Made by a program: the position numbers and the translations under genes
The notes under the pieces: model-generated
Databases searched by the model: none
The model's input: the letters and a program-made list of their open reading frames with translations, nothing else
Told to the model about the DNA's origin: nothing
Shown here: positions 1 to 7,622 of the stretch, one piece after another
How the letters are laid out: the number at the start of each line of letters is the position of its first letter
How positions within the stretch are numbered: position 1 is the stretch's first letter
Assembly: GCF_042432825.1 (NCBI RefSeq)
Contig: NZ_JBHLWN010000118.1
Location: 1 to 28,653, forward strand
Direction of reading: 5' to 3'
DNA from: Gordoniibacillus chartarius
GTDB lineage: Bacteria; Bacillota; Bacilli; Paenibacillales; NBRC-103111
Length of the DNA stretch: 28,653 nucleotides

Positions 1-3
1 AAA

Positions 4-54
4 CTCCCCTTGGTAGACAGGTTTTATTATTTCACCTGTCTACCTAATGGGGAG
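4..54. repeat. Nested inverted repeat at the window edge
   Basis: An 11-bp perfect inverted repeat (GGTAGACAGGT at 12-22, ACCTGTCTACC at 34-44) is flanked by a second pair (CTCCCC at 4-9, GGGGAG at 49-54). The loop is AT-rich. It lies just beyond the stop of the minus-strand phosphoesterase, so it may serve as that gene's terminator, but the tail is weak (three T on the minus strand before the edge). It could also be one copy of a dispersed intergenic repeat; no second copy is seen in this window. Confidence 0.5.
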
Positions 55-83
55 CATATCAATCGGCGGATGGCTTTTTTCGT

Positions 84-827
84 TTATTTATGGCTGATGG
101 CCGTACGGATTTCCGCAATGAACCGTTCCTGTCCCGGCATGGGCATGCCGGATTGCTGCGCGGCCAGAACGGCTTGTTCTATGTCGTAAGGCACGCGGAC
201 ATGCTGTACCGAGATCGGCGCAGGCAAGTCGCCGGGCGTTCCTTCGATAATGACATAGCTCGGCATCGGTATCCCGTCATACGGAACTCCGACGGAGCCG
301 ACGTTCCAAAGCGTTAACCCGCGCGATTTGAACGTCTGCATGTAAGGCGTGTGAACATCGCCGTAGAGCACGATGTCCGGCGTGCGGCCGTCTTCCGGCG
401 TCCCGGTGCGGGGCGTATTGGCGAACAAGCCGAGCTTCGCTTCCTTCGGATCTTTGCGTTTCACGCGGATGTAGACGCTTTCGGGCGAGGCATGGAACAT
501 GCGGATCAGCTTGCCGCTCATCAGGAGATCATAGGAAAACGGCAGCTCGGCGAGATACCGGATGCGTTCGGCTCCGATTTGCTCCTGCTGCCATGCGTCA
601 TTCGGGTTGTTCTGCTCTGCGCCGATGCCGTCGTCCCAATTGCCTTGCAGGACGATTTCGCACTTGTCCCGAACGCGATCGATACACGCCACGGGCTGAG
701 GGCCTTTGCCGACGAGATCGCCGAGGCAGACAATACGCTTGATGCGCCGTTTGGCGATGTCTTTCAGGACGGCGTCAAGAGCGGTAAGATTGCTATGGAT
801 ATCTGAAATTATTGCTATTTTTTCCAA
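84..827 (-). CDS. Metallophosphoesterase family protein (YfcE/MJ0936-like)
   Basis: A 247-residue cytosolic protein with the calcineurin-like metal-binding signature in order: SDIHSN near residue 8 (Asp and His ligands), CLGDLVGKG near 35, GNWDD near 63, FHASPES near 113 and YGDVHTPY near 157. The order and the GNWD variant fit small prokaryotic phosphodiesterases of the YfcE/MJ0936 type, which cleave phosphodiester bonds using Mn or Ni; the physiological substrate is not known. Translation starts at TTG (825-827), with an AGAGG-type ribosome site about ten bases upstream. The gene is transcribed away from the capA-like gene and ends near the hairpin at 4-54. The family call is firm; the substrate cannot be read from sequence. 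Confidence 0.9.
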   Translation of the reverse strand: MEKIAIISDIHSNLTALDAVLKDIAKRRIKRIVCLGDLVGKGPQPVACIDRVRDKCEIVLQGNWDDGIGAEQNNPNDAWQQEQIGAERIRYLAELPFSYDLLMSGKLIRMFHASPESVYIRVKRKDPKEAKLGLFANTPRTGTPEDGRTPDIVLYGDVHTPYMQTFKSRGLTLWNVGSVGVPYDGIPMPSYVIIEGTPGDLPAPISVQHVRVPYDIEQAVLAAQQSGMPMPGQERFIAEIRTAISHK

Positions 828-921
828 TTAGGTTTCGCCTCTTTTCGCCACGTGCGTTTTCGGGTAAAATTTTTGGTAGTTTATCAATTGATATCCATGA
901 TTTTATCATAAGGGGACGACT

Positions 922-2385
922 ATGATCCAATCGAGGCAAGAGCGTCATCGTGGGCGAAAGAAGAAGGGCGGCGTCAAATGGGTGCTGCTGGCGGCCGCGC
1001 TGTCGGCGGGAGCGGTTGTAACGGCGGCGTCGGTATGGCTGCCTGGCGTAATGACCGAAGGCGGTACGGGAATTGCGCAGCCGCCTGCAGCGAGCGGAAA
1101 CGGCGGCAAATCGGCTGCATCGACCGGGAGCGCCGCGGAAAGCGCCGGTCAGAAGGGGGCTTCCGGTTCGGGGACGGCGAATGTGACCGGAGGCACGGCG
1201 AAGCCGTCCGCCGGCAAGCCGGGGACGGCGGAAGCGGCGGAAGGGCCGGCTCAGCAGCCGGAAAGTTCAGGCGATGGCGGGGCGAAGGTGCGGATGTCGT
1301 TTGTCGGCGATATTTTGCTGGCTGACGGGGTGGAGAAGCTCATGCAGCAGTACGGCTACTCGTACCCGTACAGCGCGATGGGGACGCTGCTCAGCGACCC
1401 GGATTTGACGATCGCCAATTTGGAGGCCCCCTTCACGGAGCGGGGAACGAAGCAGACGAAGGAGTATGTGTACAGGGCTCCGCCAAAAGCGCTGCCCGCC
1501 CTGAAAGCGGCAGGGATCGACATCCTGAATACGGCTAATAATCATATAATGGATTACGGCAGCGAGGGGCTGCTCGATACGCTCTCGTACTTGGACCAGG
1601 AGGGCGTTCCGCATATCGGGACCGGCCGCAATCTGGAGGAAGCGCTCAAGCCCGTGATCGTGACGAAGCAGGGGATCCGCATCGCATTCCTCGGCTTCAG
1701 CCGGGTCGTCCCGAACAATTCGTGGAAGGCGGGCGCGAAAAATGCCGGCGTAGCCGATACTTACAACCATGTCGTGCCCGTAGAGACGATCAAGAAGGCG
1801 AAGGAGCAGGCCGATCTCGTCGTCGTCATCGCCCATTGGGGGACGGAACGCAAGGATACGCCCGACCCGGTCCAGCGCGATCTCGCGCACCGGTATATCG
1901 ATGCCGGCGCCGATCTGATCGTCGCGAGCCATCCGCATGTGCTGCAGGGCATTGAGTCGTACAAGGGCAAGTGGATTGCATACAGCTTGGGTAATTTTAT
2001 TTTTACAACAAATGATAATCCCCGTACATGGGAGACGATGGTGCTTCAGGCGGAATGCTCGAAGAGCGGATCGTGCTCGCTCAAATCCGTTCCGGTGCTG
2101 ACCAAATGGGCGAAGCCGGAGCCTATGCTCGGCGAAGACGGCGCAAAGCTGCTGGAGCGGGTGTCGAAGGTATCGTTCCGCTCGCGTATTAACGCAGACG
2201 GGACGATTGTAGAGGATGCGTCCATTGCGGGACCTTCCCTTGCTCCGCCGCCCGCCATACCGGCCATTGGGGGGCAGAAAGCTTCGGGTTCGTCAACGCA
2301 GTCGGCGCCGAAGCCGAACTCGGCACCGGCACCCGCTAGTGAATCGAACAAGAGCGATACTACTAAACCGAAAAATGAGGGTTAA
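922..2385 (+). CDS. CapA family (PGA_cap) protein, membrane-anchored
   Basis: A 487-residue protein. A basic N-terminus (about residues 1-18) is followed by one hydrophobic segment (about 20-45), which suggests a signal anchor. A Gly/Ser/Ala-rich linker runs to about residue 120, then a CapA/PGA_cap metallophosphatase-like domain (about 124-370) with FVGDILL, NLEAPF, NTANNHIMDYG, IAHWG and SHPHVLQG motifs. The tail is Pro/Ala/Ser-rich. CapA proteins act in poly-gamma-glutamate capsule production in bacilli, but many Paenibacillus genomes carry CapA-like proteins without other cap genes, and no capB or capC is nearby, so a capsule role is not shown. AGGGG about seven bases before ATG 922 supports the start. 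The stop is two bases before the next gene, indicating coupling. A TATCAATTGATA palindrome at 882-893 lies upstream. Confidence 0.88.
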   Translation: MIQSRQERHRGRKKKGGVKWVLLAAALSAGAVVTAASVWLPGVMTEGGTGIAQPPAASGNGGKSAASTGSAAESAGQKGASGSGTANVTGGTAKPSAGKPGTAEAAEGPAQQPESSGDGGAKVRMSFVGDILLADGVEKLMQQYGYSYPYSAMGTLLSDPDLTIANLEAPFTERGTKQTKEYVYRAPPKALPALKAAGIDILNTANNHIMDYGSEGLLDTLSYLDQEGVPHIGTGRNLEEALKPVIVTKQGIRIAFLGFSRVVPNNSWKAGAKNAGVADTYNHVVPVETIKKAKEQADLVVVIAHWGTERKDTPDPVQRDLAHRYIDAGADLIVASHPHVLQGIESYKGKWIAYSLGNFIFTTNDNPRTWETMVLQAECSKSGSCSLKSVPVLTKWAKPEPMLGEDGAKLLERVSKVSFRSRINADGTIVEDASIAGPSLAPPPAIPAIGGQKASGSSTQSAPKPNSAPAPASESNKSDTTKPKNEG

Positions 2386-2387
2386 AA

Positions 2388-3023
2388 ATGAACATGAGCG
2401 ATATGATTCGGAATGTATACTGTGTCGGCCGAAATTACGGACTGCACGCTGCGGAGCTGGGCAACGCAGTGCCGGAGTCGCCGATGATTTTTACGAAACC
2501 GACTTACGCGATCGTTCCGATGGACGGCGGTGCGATTGAACTGCCGGGAGGACAGGGCGAGCTGCACTTCGAGACGGAGCTTGTTCTTCACGTCGGCAAG
2601 GCGTATCGTCCCGGCGCATCGGTCGACGAGCTGGTGGACCGGATGACGCTGGGGATTGATTTCACGCTGCGCGACGTACAGAGCGAAATCAAGAAGAAGG
2701 GCTATCCGTGGCTCCCGGCCAAGGGGTTCCTGCGCTCCGCGCCGATCGGGGCGTGGCGACCGTTCCCGGGAACGGCGGCCGTGGAGGCCGGCGATTTCAC
2801 GCTGCGCCGCAACGGCTCCGTCGCCCAGCATGGCCGCCCGGCCGATATGATTTTCGGCTTGCAGACGCTGGTTGATTTTATCGGGACGCATTTCGGTCTT
2901 GGCGAGGGCGATGTGATCTTCACCGGCACGCCGGCCGGCGTAGCGGCAGTGAATGACGGAGATGCGTTTGAGCTGCTGTGGGGCGAGGAGCCGGTAGGAG
3001 CGTTCAGAGCGGCGCTGCGCTAA
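2388..3023 (+). CDS. Fumarylacetoacetate hydrolase family protein
   Basis: A 211-residue single-domain FAH-family protein. Recognisable family segments are VGRNYGLHAAELGN near the N-terminus, PMIFTKP, the metal-binding glutamates in LHFETELVLHVG, GIDFTLRDVQ with the expected Asp, KGFLRSAPIGAW and the C-terminal IFTGTPAGVAAVNDGD. Members hydrolyse or decarboxylate C-C bonds in diketo acids, or act as oxaloacetate decarboxylases or acylpyruvases; which reaction applies here cannot be told. The length fits the short prokaryotic forms. ATG 2388 has GAGGG six bases upstream, inside the end of the capA-like gene; ATG 2394 is a possible alternative. The gene is very likely cotranscribed with the CapA gene and is followed by a strong terminator at 3049-3089. 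Confidence 0.9.
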   Translation: MNMSDMIRNVYCVGRNYGLHAAELGNAVPESPMIFTKPTYAIVPMDGGAIELPGGQGELHFETELVLHVGKAYRPGASVDELVDRMTLGIDFTLRDVQSEIKKKGYPWLPAKGFLRSAPIGAWRPFPGTAAVEAGDFTLRRNGSVAQHGRPADMIFGLQTLVDFIGTHFGLGEGDVIFTGTPAGVAAVNDGDAFELLWGEEPVGAFRAALR

Positions 3024-3048
3024 AGTAAGCCCGGATTGTGAACATAGG

Positions 3049-3089
3049 ACCGGTTCGTTTCAGATGATCCTGAAATGAACCGGTTTTTT
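3049..3089 (+). terminator. Rho-independent terminator after the FAH gene
   Basis: A 15-bp stem with one G.T pair (3049-3063 with 3070-3084) and a six-base loop is followed by a run of six T (3084-3089). It ends the capA-like/FAH transcript. It also lies beyond the convergent TetR gene, but there is no T tract on that strand. Confidence 0.92.
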
Positions 3090-3138
3090 GCTGTTTCGGT
3101 ATAACTAGAGACGATCCGAAAGCTCCATCTCGATGTGG

Positions 3139-3795
3139 CTACTCTCCAAATACCGAGTGAACAATCATAGCAACCGTCCGATCATACAACCGAACGATTT
3201 CCTCTTGATCACCGATTTGTCCAGTGAGATACAGGTGAATCACACCATGCAAGGGCGCCCAAATCAACCGGACGGTCTCCAGCGTTTTCCGCTCATCGAG
3301 CGATTCTTGTTCTCCGCTTGCCCCAGCTACGAGTTCGGATACCTGGCCGAGTGCGGTCCTCATGCCCTGCAGGCTATCTTCATCCGGTTTGAATTCGGCA
3401 AACGATCCGCCGAACATCACTTGATAAAAGCTGCTGTGTTCTTGGCTGAACTGCCAATAAGCATGAGCGAGGAGGCGCATATCGGCTGCCGGGTCGCCGC
3501 TTAGCGGAACCGATTCGAATGTACGGGACAGTAGGTGGCAGCCTTCAAGGTAGAGGTGCTTGGCAAGTCCCTCTTTACCGGTAAACAGACTGTAAATAAT
3601 TTTGGTCGAGCATTCCATTTTGTCCGCAACACGGCGTACGGTTACAGCCTCGGGGCCATGCTCCTGCAGCAATGCGGCCGCCGCCTGAACGACGCTACGA
3701 CGTAAGTGGTCGGTATGCTGCAGCTTAGCTTCTTGTAAAGTCTGGGCGGTGGTCGTTAGGCCTTTTCCTGCTGATGGTGAAAGGGGAACGTTCAT
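3139..3795 (-). CDS. TetR/AcrR family transcriptional repressor (WHG-type C-terminus)
   Basis: A 218-residue TetR-family regulator. The N-terminal extension (about 1-28) precedes a helix-turn-helix domain at about 30-78, with VVQAAAALLQEHGPEAVTVRRVA and the recognition helix region CSTKIIYSLFTGKEGL. The C-terminal ligand domain contains WAPLHGVIHLYL, which resembles the WHG segment seen in one TetR subgroup. The ligand is unknown. The gene is divergent from a short-chain dehydrogenase, and matching palindromes lie just downstream of both predicted -10 elements, so it probably represses itself and the dehydrogenase. The start at 3795 has GAGG about ten bases upstream. Local base composition is AT-richer than the capA side of the window. 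Confidence 0.9.
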   Translation of the reverse strand: MNVPLSPSAGKGLTTTAQTLQEAKLQHTDHLRRSVVQAAAALLQEHGPEAVTVRRVADKMECSTKIIYSLFTGKEGLAKHLYLEGCHLLSRTFESVPLSGDPAADMRLLAHAYWQFSQEHSSFYQVMFGGSFAEFKPDEDSLQGMRTALGQVSELVAGASGEQESLDERKTLETVRLIWAPLHGVIHLYLTGQIGDQEEIVRLYDRTVAMIVHSVFGE

Positions 3796-3832
3796 CTATC
3801 TTCATCCTCAACCTGAAATTGTGTTTTCTTCT

Positions 3833-3847
3833 GGAAACACTGTTTCT
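3833..3847. promoter_or_regulatory. Candidate TetR operator 1
   Basis: GAAACA-C-TGTTTC at 3834-3846 is a perfect palindrome around a central C. It lies directly downstream of the predicted -10 of the tetR-like gene and 38 bp before its start codon. The core GGAAACACTGTT recurs at 3957-3968. Placement and identity suggest the regulator's own binding site. Confidence 0.65.
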
Positions 3848-3853
3848 ACATGT

Positions 3854-3883
3854 ATTCTACTTCGATTCGCGGAAAAAGGTCAA
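3854..3883 (-). promoter_or_regulatory. Predicted promoter of the tetR-like gene
   Basis: Read on the minus strand: TTGACC (-35, 3878-3883), an 18-bp spacer and TAGAAT (-10, 3854-3859). Transcription would start just before or within operator 1. Confidence 0.6.
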
Positions 3884-3917
3884 ATAGGCAGGTAAACCAA
3901 AGGCTTCCTTTTGCCCG

Positions 3918-3946
3918 TTGACAGCTGCTATAGAATGGATTACATT
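3918..3946 (+). promoter_or_regulatory. Predicted promoter of the SDR gene
   Basis: A perfect TTGACA (-35, 3918-3923) is followed by a 17-bp spacer and TACATT (3941-3946, a four-of-six -10). The start point would fall at or next to operator 2 (3957-3971). Confidence 0.6.
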
Positions 3947-3956
3947 GTTATAAAAA

Positions 3957-3971
3957 GGAAACACTGTTACC
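3957..3971. promoter_or_regulatory. Candidate TetR operator 2
   Basis: GGAAACA-C-TGTTACC is a near-palindrome with one mismatched pair. It shares GGAAACACTGTT with operator 1 and covers the expected transcription start of the SDR gene, where bound repressor would block initiation. Confidence 0.65.
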
Positions 3972-4008
3972 AATAAAAATTGACGTTTCCGGTAAGGATG
4001 GGATATCA

Positions 4009-4824
4009 ATGGCTAAATCGCAATCATGGAGTGGAGAATGGGCTCTTATTACAGGCGCTTCTTCCGGAATCGGGCAATCCTTTGCCCATGAACTTGCTTC
4101 TCGGGGGATGCATCTCGTGCTGGTTGCCCGTTCATCACAAAAATTAATAATGCTGGCAGAACAGCTTGAACGGGATTACCGGATCAAAGCTGAAGCGATT
4201 ACGGCTGATTTATCGCTTATAGAGGCTCCAAGGCACATATACGACGAATGCAGGAAACGTGGCATTAGAGTTGACATGCTGATTAATAACGCGGGGTTCG
4301 CCACTCATGGGAGGTTTGAACAGGTGGACGGGGTGAGGCAGCAGGAGGAGATTATACTGAACGTACTGGCCGTGATGAATATGTCACATCTGTTTTTGCC
4401 GGGAATGCTGCAGCGGCACAGCGGTACGGTGATCAATGTGTCGTCGACTGCCGCTTTTCAGCCTGACCCTTATATGGCGGTGTATGGGGCTACGAAGTCA
4501 TTTGTGCTATCCTTTACGGAGGCTTTGTATGAAGAAAACCGCGATCGAGGCGTCCGGTTTCTAGCCTTATGTCCTGGCGCTACGGAGACGGCGTTTTTTG
4601 ATGTGGTCAATGCAAAGGAGGCTTCGGTAGGCCGCAGAGATACGCCCGAACATGTCGTTCAAGCTGCGCTGAGGGCGCTGGAGTCGGGTCGTACTTATGT
4701 GGTACCCGGCTGGCAAAATTACTCGCTGGCGCAATTGTCCCGTTTCCTGCCGCGCAAACGGTTGTTGGGCATTGTCGGGAACTTGCTGCGTCCGCGCCGC
4801 CAAGACGAAATTGTGCGTAACTAA
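4009..4824 (+). CDS. Short-chain dehydrogenase/reductase (SDR) family oxidoreductase
   Basis: A 271-residue classical SDR. The cofactor-binding TGASSGIG is at residues 15-22, NNAG near 90, serines at 145-146 (INVSSTAAF) and the catalytic YGATK with Tyr159 and Lys163. The arginine in LVARSS after the second strand favours NADP(H). A PGATETAFF segment follows. It resembles the YqjQ/DltE-like SDRs that act on lipids or keto groups; the substrate is unknown. The start has an AAGGATGGGA ribosome site. It is divergently transcribed from the TetR gene and probably controlled by it, which fits a detoxification or lipid-modifying enzyme induced by its ligand. It is followed by a hairpin at 4873-4905. 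Confidence 0.92.
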   Translation: MAKSQSWSGEWALITGASSGIGQSFAHELASRGMHLVLVARSSQKLIMLAEQLERDYRIKAEAITADLSLIEAPRHIYDECRKRGIRVDMLINNAGFATHGRFEQVDGVRQQEEIILNVLAVMNMSHLFLPGMLQRHSGTVINVSSTAAFQPDPYMAVYGATKSFVLSFTEALYEENRDRGVRFLALCPGATETAFFDVVNAKEASVGRRDTPEHVVQAALRALESGRTYVVPGWQNYSLAQLSRFLPRKRLLGIVGNLLRPRRQDEIVRN

Positions 4825-4872
4825 GAATAGAAGTGAAGCCAATCATGCAGGAGTGAGCCCTTCTGGCAGAGT

Positions 4873-4905
4873 GAAACGGGAGCTGCAGTTTGCTGCTCCT
4901 GTTTC
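4873..4905 (+). terminator. Possible terminator hairpin after the SDR gene
   Basis: An 11-bp stem with one G.T pair (4873-4883 with 4895-4905) is followed only by TCGTGTTT, not a clean T run. It may terminate the SDR transcript weakly before the histidine kinase gene. Confidence 0.4.
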
Positions 4906-5036
4906 TCGTGTTTCGAAGGGGCTAAACGTCTCGATTTCCGATTCTTCGGGACGTATCATAAAGCTACCTGATGATATTCAGCGCCTCGAATAAAGATATA
5001 TGCTAATATATGGATTATGGTGAGGTGAAGTCATGC

Positions 5037-6233
5037 ATGATTCATAGGAATGAAAATATGAAAATGAGCCCTTTTTCATGGAAACTGATTTTCGGCTTCA
5101 AGTTCATCCTCGATGTCGCGTTAACCGGTGTGTTTTATTTTCAGCATTCGATAGCGTCTTTCTGGAGACCGGGCCTTGTTCTGATTTCGCTGCTGATATT
5201 TCTATCGATCAATTACTTTTATCTCAACAGGAAGAAACGGCCGAATTGGCTTCTACACGTCCTCCTTCTCGATTTCCTGATATCCGCTGCTCATGGCTAT
5301 GTTCTCTTCAGTGGAGATTTTCCCAATCATTTATTCATTGGCATCACCGCCTTGGCCATTCTCATGGTAATCAAGGGCACCCGAATGCTGATTGCGGCCT
5401 GCCTATTGCTGCTTACCGTGTACATTGTCACGATGGGCAGTCTGGATTGGTATTTATATCATGAACTCCATATTCCAGGCTATTTTATTTCCTGTTCATT
5501 TATCCTATTCGCGGGTATCGTGAGCGCTGTAATCCAGCATTATCAACGCGCACGCGAGAATGCGATGCAGTTATACGCTATGCTGTTGCAGTCTCATGAG
5601 CAGCTGCAGGCATATGCGCGCCAAACGGAAGAGTGGGCCGCGACCAGGGAAAGGGTGCGCATTGCGCGGGATATTCACGATACGGTCGGACATAAATTAA
5701 CGGCACTATTGGTTCAGATGCAACTGGCCCGCAAGTTGAGTGGATCGGACTCCTTGCGCAGTCAGCAAATCTATCTGGAATGCGAGGAGTTAATCCGATC
5801 GTCCCTACAGGAGGTTCGGCTGTCGGTAAGGGCCATTCGTGATGAGCCTGCGGAGGCTGCTTCCTTGTTTGAAAGCCTAGAGAAGCTGTGTGCGGAGTTT
5901 ACCAGATTCACCGGCGTACAAACCGCTGTTGAAAGTAATGGAATCCCCGCCGCACTTCCCCGCAATCTTCAGTTAACCGCTTATCGCATCGTCCAGGAAT
6001 GTCTTACCAATGCACAGAAACACGGACATGCCAAAAATGTGAACGTTACATTAGCCTATTCGGAGCACGCATTTTCGCTCAGCATACGGAATGACGGTGA
6101 TATTCCCGACGAACTGAAACCGGGCTTTGGTCTAATCGGTTTGGAGGAAAGAGTAAGGGAGTTGAATGGAGAGGTTCGATTTGTTTTGGATCGGAACGAG
6201 GGATTTGCGGTCCAAGGCGCATTTCCTATTTAG
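5037..6233 (+). CDS. NarL-type two-component sensor histidine kinase (DesK/LiaS-like)
   Basis: A membrane histidine kinase of 398 residues from ATG 5037. About five or six hydrophobic segments fill residues 15-165, followed by a short coiled-coil linker. The HisKA_3 phosphoacceptor box is ARDIHDTVGHKLTALL with His214, and the HATPase domain has an N-box (ECLTNAQKHGHAKNV, Asn near 325) and a G-box (GFGLIGLEERV). The membrane region has no large extracellular loop, which suggests sensing within or at the membrane. ATG 5037 is preferred because GAGGTGA lies about eight bases upstream; an in-frame ATG at 5010 has no ribosome site. It is paired with the response regulator 24 bases downstream. Confidence 0.92.
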   Translation: MIHRNENMKMSPFSWKLIFGFKFILDVALTGVFYFQHSIASFWRPGLVLISLLIFLSINYFYLNRKKRPNWLLHVLLLDFLISAAHGYVLFSGDFPNHLFIGITALAILMVIKGTRMLIAACLLLLTVYIVTMGSLDWYLYHELHIPGYFISCSFILFAGIVSAVIQHYQRARENAMQLYAMLLQSHEQLQAYARQTEEWAATRERVRIARDIHDTVGHKLTALLVQMQLARKLSGSDSLRSQQIYLECEELIRSSLQEVRLSVRAIRDEPAEAASLFESLEKLCAEFTRFTGVQTAVESNGIPAALPRNLQLTAYRIVQECLTNAQKHGHAKNVNVTLAYSEHAFSLSIRNDGDIPDELKPGFGLIGLEERVRELNGEVRFVLDRNEGFAVQGAFPI

Positions 6234-6257
6234 CGGTGGGAGGGAGCGTGTCCATCA

Positions 6258-6929
6258 TTGAAAATTCTGATCGTAGATGACCAGCGGCTTATGAGAGAGG
6301 GGCTGGCCGCCCTCATCAGTCTTGAACCGGGGATGGAAGTGGTTGGGACGGCAGTTGACGGGAGAGATGCCTATGCCAAAGCGCTGGAATGGCGGCCGGA
6401 CGTGGTGCTGATGGATATCCGAATGCCAGGAATGGACGGTGTGGATGGAACCCAATTGATATTAAAGCATTTACCCGAGACCAAGATCCTGATTCTGACG
6501 ACCTTCGATGATGCAGAGTTAATTGTGCGTGCCTTGGAAAAAGGCGTCCATGGTTATTTGCTGAAGGATATGCCATCCGAGGCGATAGTCAGTGCGATTC
6601 AAACCGTCTATAACGGTGGAACGGTACTTCAATCCGATATAACGGCCTTGCTGCTGAAGGAATTGAAAACAAGGCCGGATTGGACCATGGATAAACCAAA
6701 ACTTCTCAGCATAAACGAACCCGCCGCCTTGGAGGGTCTGACTGCACGTGAGAAAGAAATCCTCACTCTGTTGGGTCAGGGATTCAATAATAAAGAAATG
6801 GCAGACAATCTGTTCATCACAGAAGGCACAGTCAAAAACCACGTTTCGAGCCTCATCGCCAAGCTTGGTTTGCGAGACAGAACACAGGCTGCACTCTTTT
6901 CAGTCCGTTATCAAGCCTACATCCAATAA
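6258..6929 (+). CDS. LuxR/NarL-family response regulator
   Basis: A 223-residue DNA-binding response regulator. The receiver domain has acidic residues Asp7 and Asp8, phosphoacceptor Asp53 in VVLMDIRMPGMDG and the conserved Lys in YLLKDM. The LuxR-type helix-turn-helix is at about 155-212 (LTAREKEILTLLGQGFNNKEMA, then TEGTVKNHVSSLIAKLGL). The start is TTG at 6258; GGGAGG lies about fourteen bases upstream, a rather long spacing. It is phosphorylated by the adjacent kinase. Targets are unknown; the DoxX-like gene downstream is the nearest candidate. Confidence 0.93.
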   Translation: MKILIVDDQRLMREGLAALISLEPGMEVVGTAVDGRDAYAKALEWRPDVVLMDIRMPGMDGVDGTQLILKHLPETKILILTTFDDAELIVRALEKGVHGYLLKDMPSEAIVSAIQTVYNGGTVLQSDITALLLKELKTRPDWTMDKPKLLSINEPAALEGLTAREKEILTLLGQGFNNKEMADNLFITEGTVKNHVSSLIAKLGLRDRTQAALFSVRYQAYIQ

Positions 6930-7091
6930 GGGCATGACTTTTGGCATAGAGCATGATTTCCGTCACGCTTTAGCGATCAAATGTTCTGCCCTTTCTTTGT
7001 GAATCCATGACTTTTTGCAGCTTCGCCCGTGTTCGATATCAACTACAATCTAATTACAGCAAAAGCAAAAAAAGAACAGGGAGCTGTTAGG

Positions 7092-7514
7092 ATGAAAAAA
7101 GTCAAAATCATGTATTGGATCGTTACGGTATGCACGCTCATCGGCTTCGCAATCAGCGCCTTCAACGAGATTGCCCATTCGCCCAAAACGTTCACGCAAA
7201 CGACCGAGCTGCTAGGTTACCCGGCGTACTTCTTGACTCTTCTAGGGGTGGCCAAAATCTTAGGTATCCTTGTTCTGCTGGTCCCCAAATATTACAGGCT
7301 GAAGGAATGGGCTTATGCCGGCTTTACGATTGACTGTATTTCCGCCTTTTGGTCCCAAATGGCTGTCGGTAATCCCATGGGAAGTATACAGTCTGTTGTG
7401 GTCATAACTTTTGTATTGCTCTCCTATTATCTGCTGCTGAGAATGGAGCGAGGCTTGAACAAAAGCGTTGAGCACGGCGGGATCATGACCGGCGCGCAGC
7501 AAAAAGTCGTCTGA
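7092..7514 (+). CDS. DoxX-like small integral membrane protein
   Basis: A 140-residue protein with four predicted membrane helices (about 5-24, 46-66, 73-93 and 98-120), an arrangement seen in the DoxX-like superfamily. The second helix region AYFLTLLGVAKILGILVLL and the following PKYYRLKEWAYAGF fit the family pattern. Members of unknown biochemical role are linked to redox and thiol stress. ATG 7092 is chosen because AGGGAG at 7078-7083 is eight bases upstream; a longer frame from a GTG at 7029 lacks a ribosome site. The gap from the response regulator (162 bp) has no clear terminator, so it may be read with the two-component genes or be their target. Confidence 0.8.
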   Translation: MKKVKIMYWIVTVCTLIGFAISAFNEIAHSPKTFTQTTELLGYPAYFLTLLGVAKILGILVLLVPKYYRLKEWAYAGFTIDCISAFWSQMAVGNPMGSIQSVVVITFVLLSYYLLLRMERGLNKSVEHGGIMTGAQQKVV

Positions 7515-7578
7515 ACGATGTTGGGAATCGGTTGAATTGTGTAAGGGTTACGCTGACGGATACGCCAGCAAAATAAAT

Positions 7579-7601
7579 AAGCCGGCCTGGTTGGCCGGCT
7601 T
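7579..7601. terminator. Bidirectional terminator between convergent genes
   Basis: A nine-bp perfect stem AAGCCGGCC/GGCCGGCTT with a five-base loop. On the minus strand it is followed by TATTTATTTTG, so it best serves the convergent gene at 7623-8030; it may also end the DoxX-like transcript. Confidence 0.75.
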
Positions 7602-7622
7602 ATGCATCATGGTATGGAGAAG

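Noticed and set aside
882..909. Palindromes TATCAATTGATA and ATGATTTTATCAT before the capA-like gene as regulator sites
   Set aside because: AT-rich short palindromes are common in intergenic DNA and no regulator gene is adjacent; kept only as a remark.
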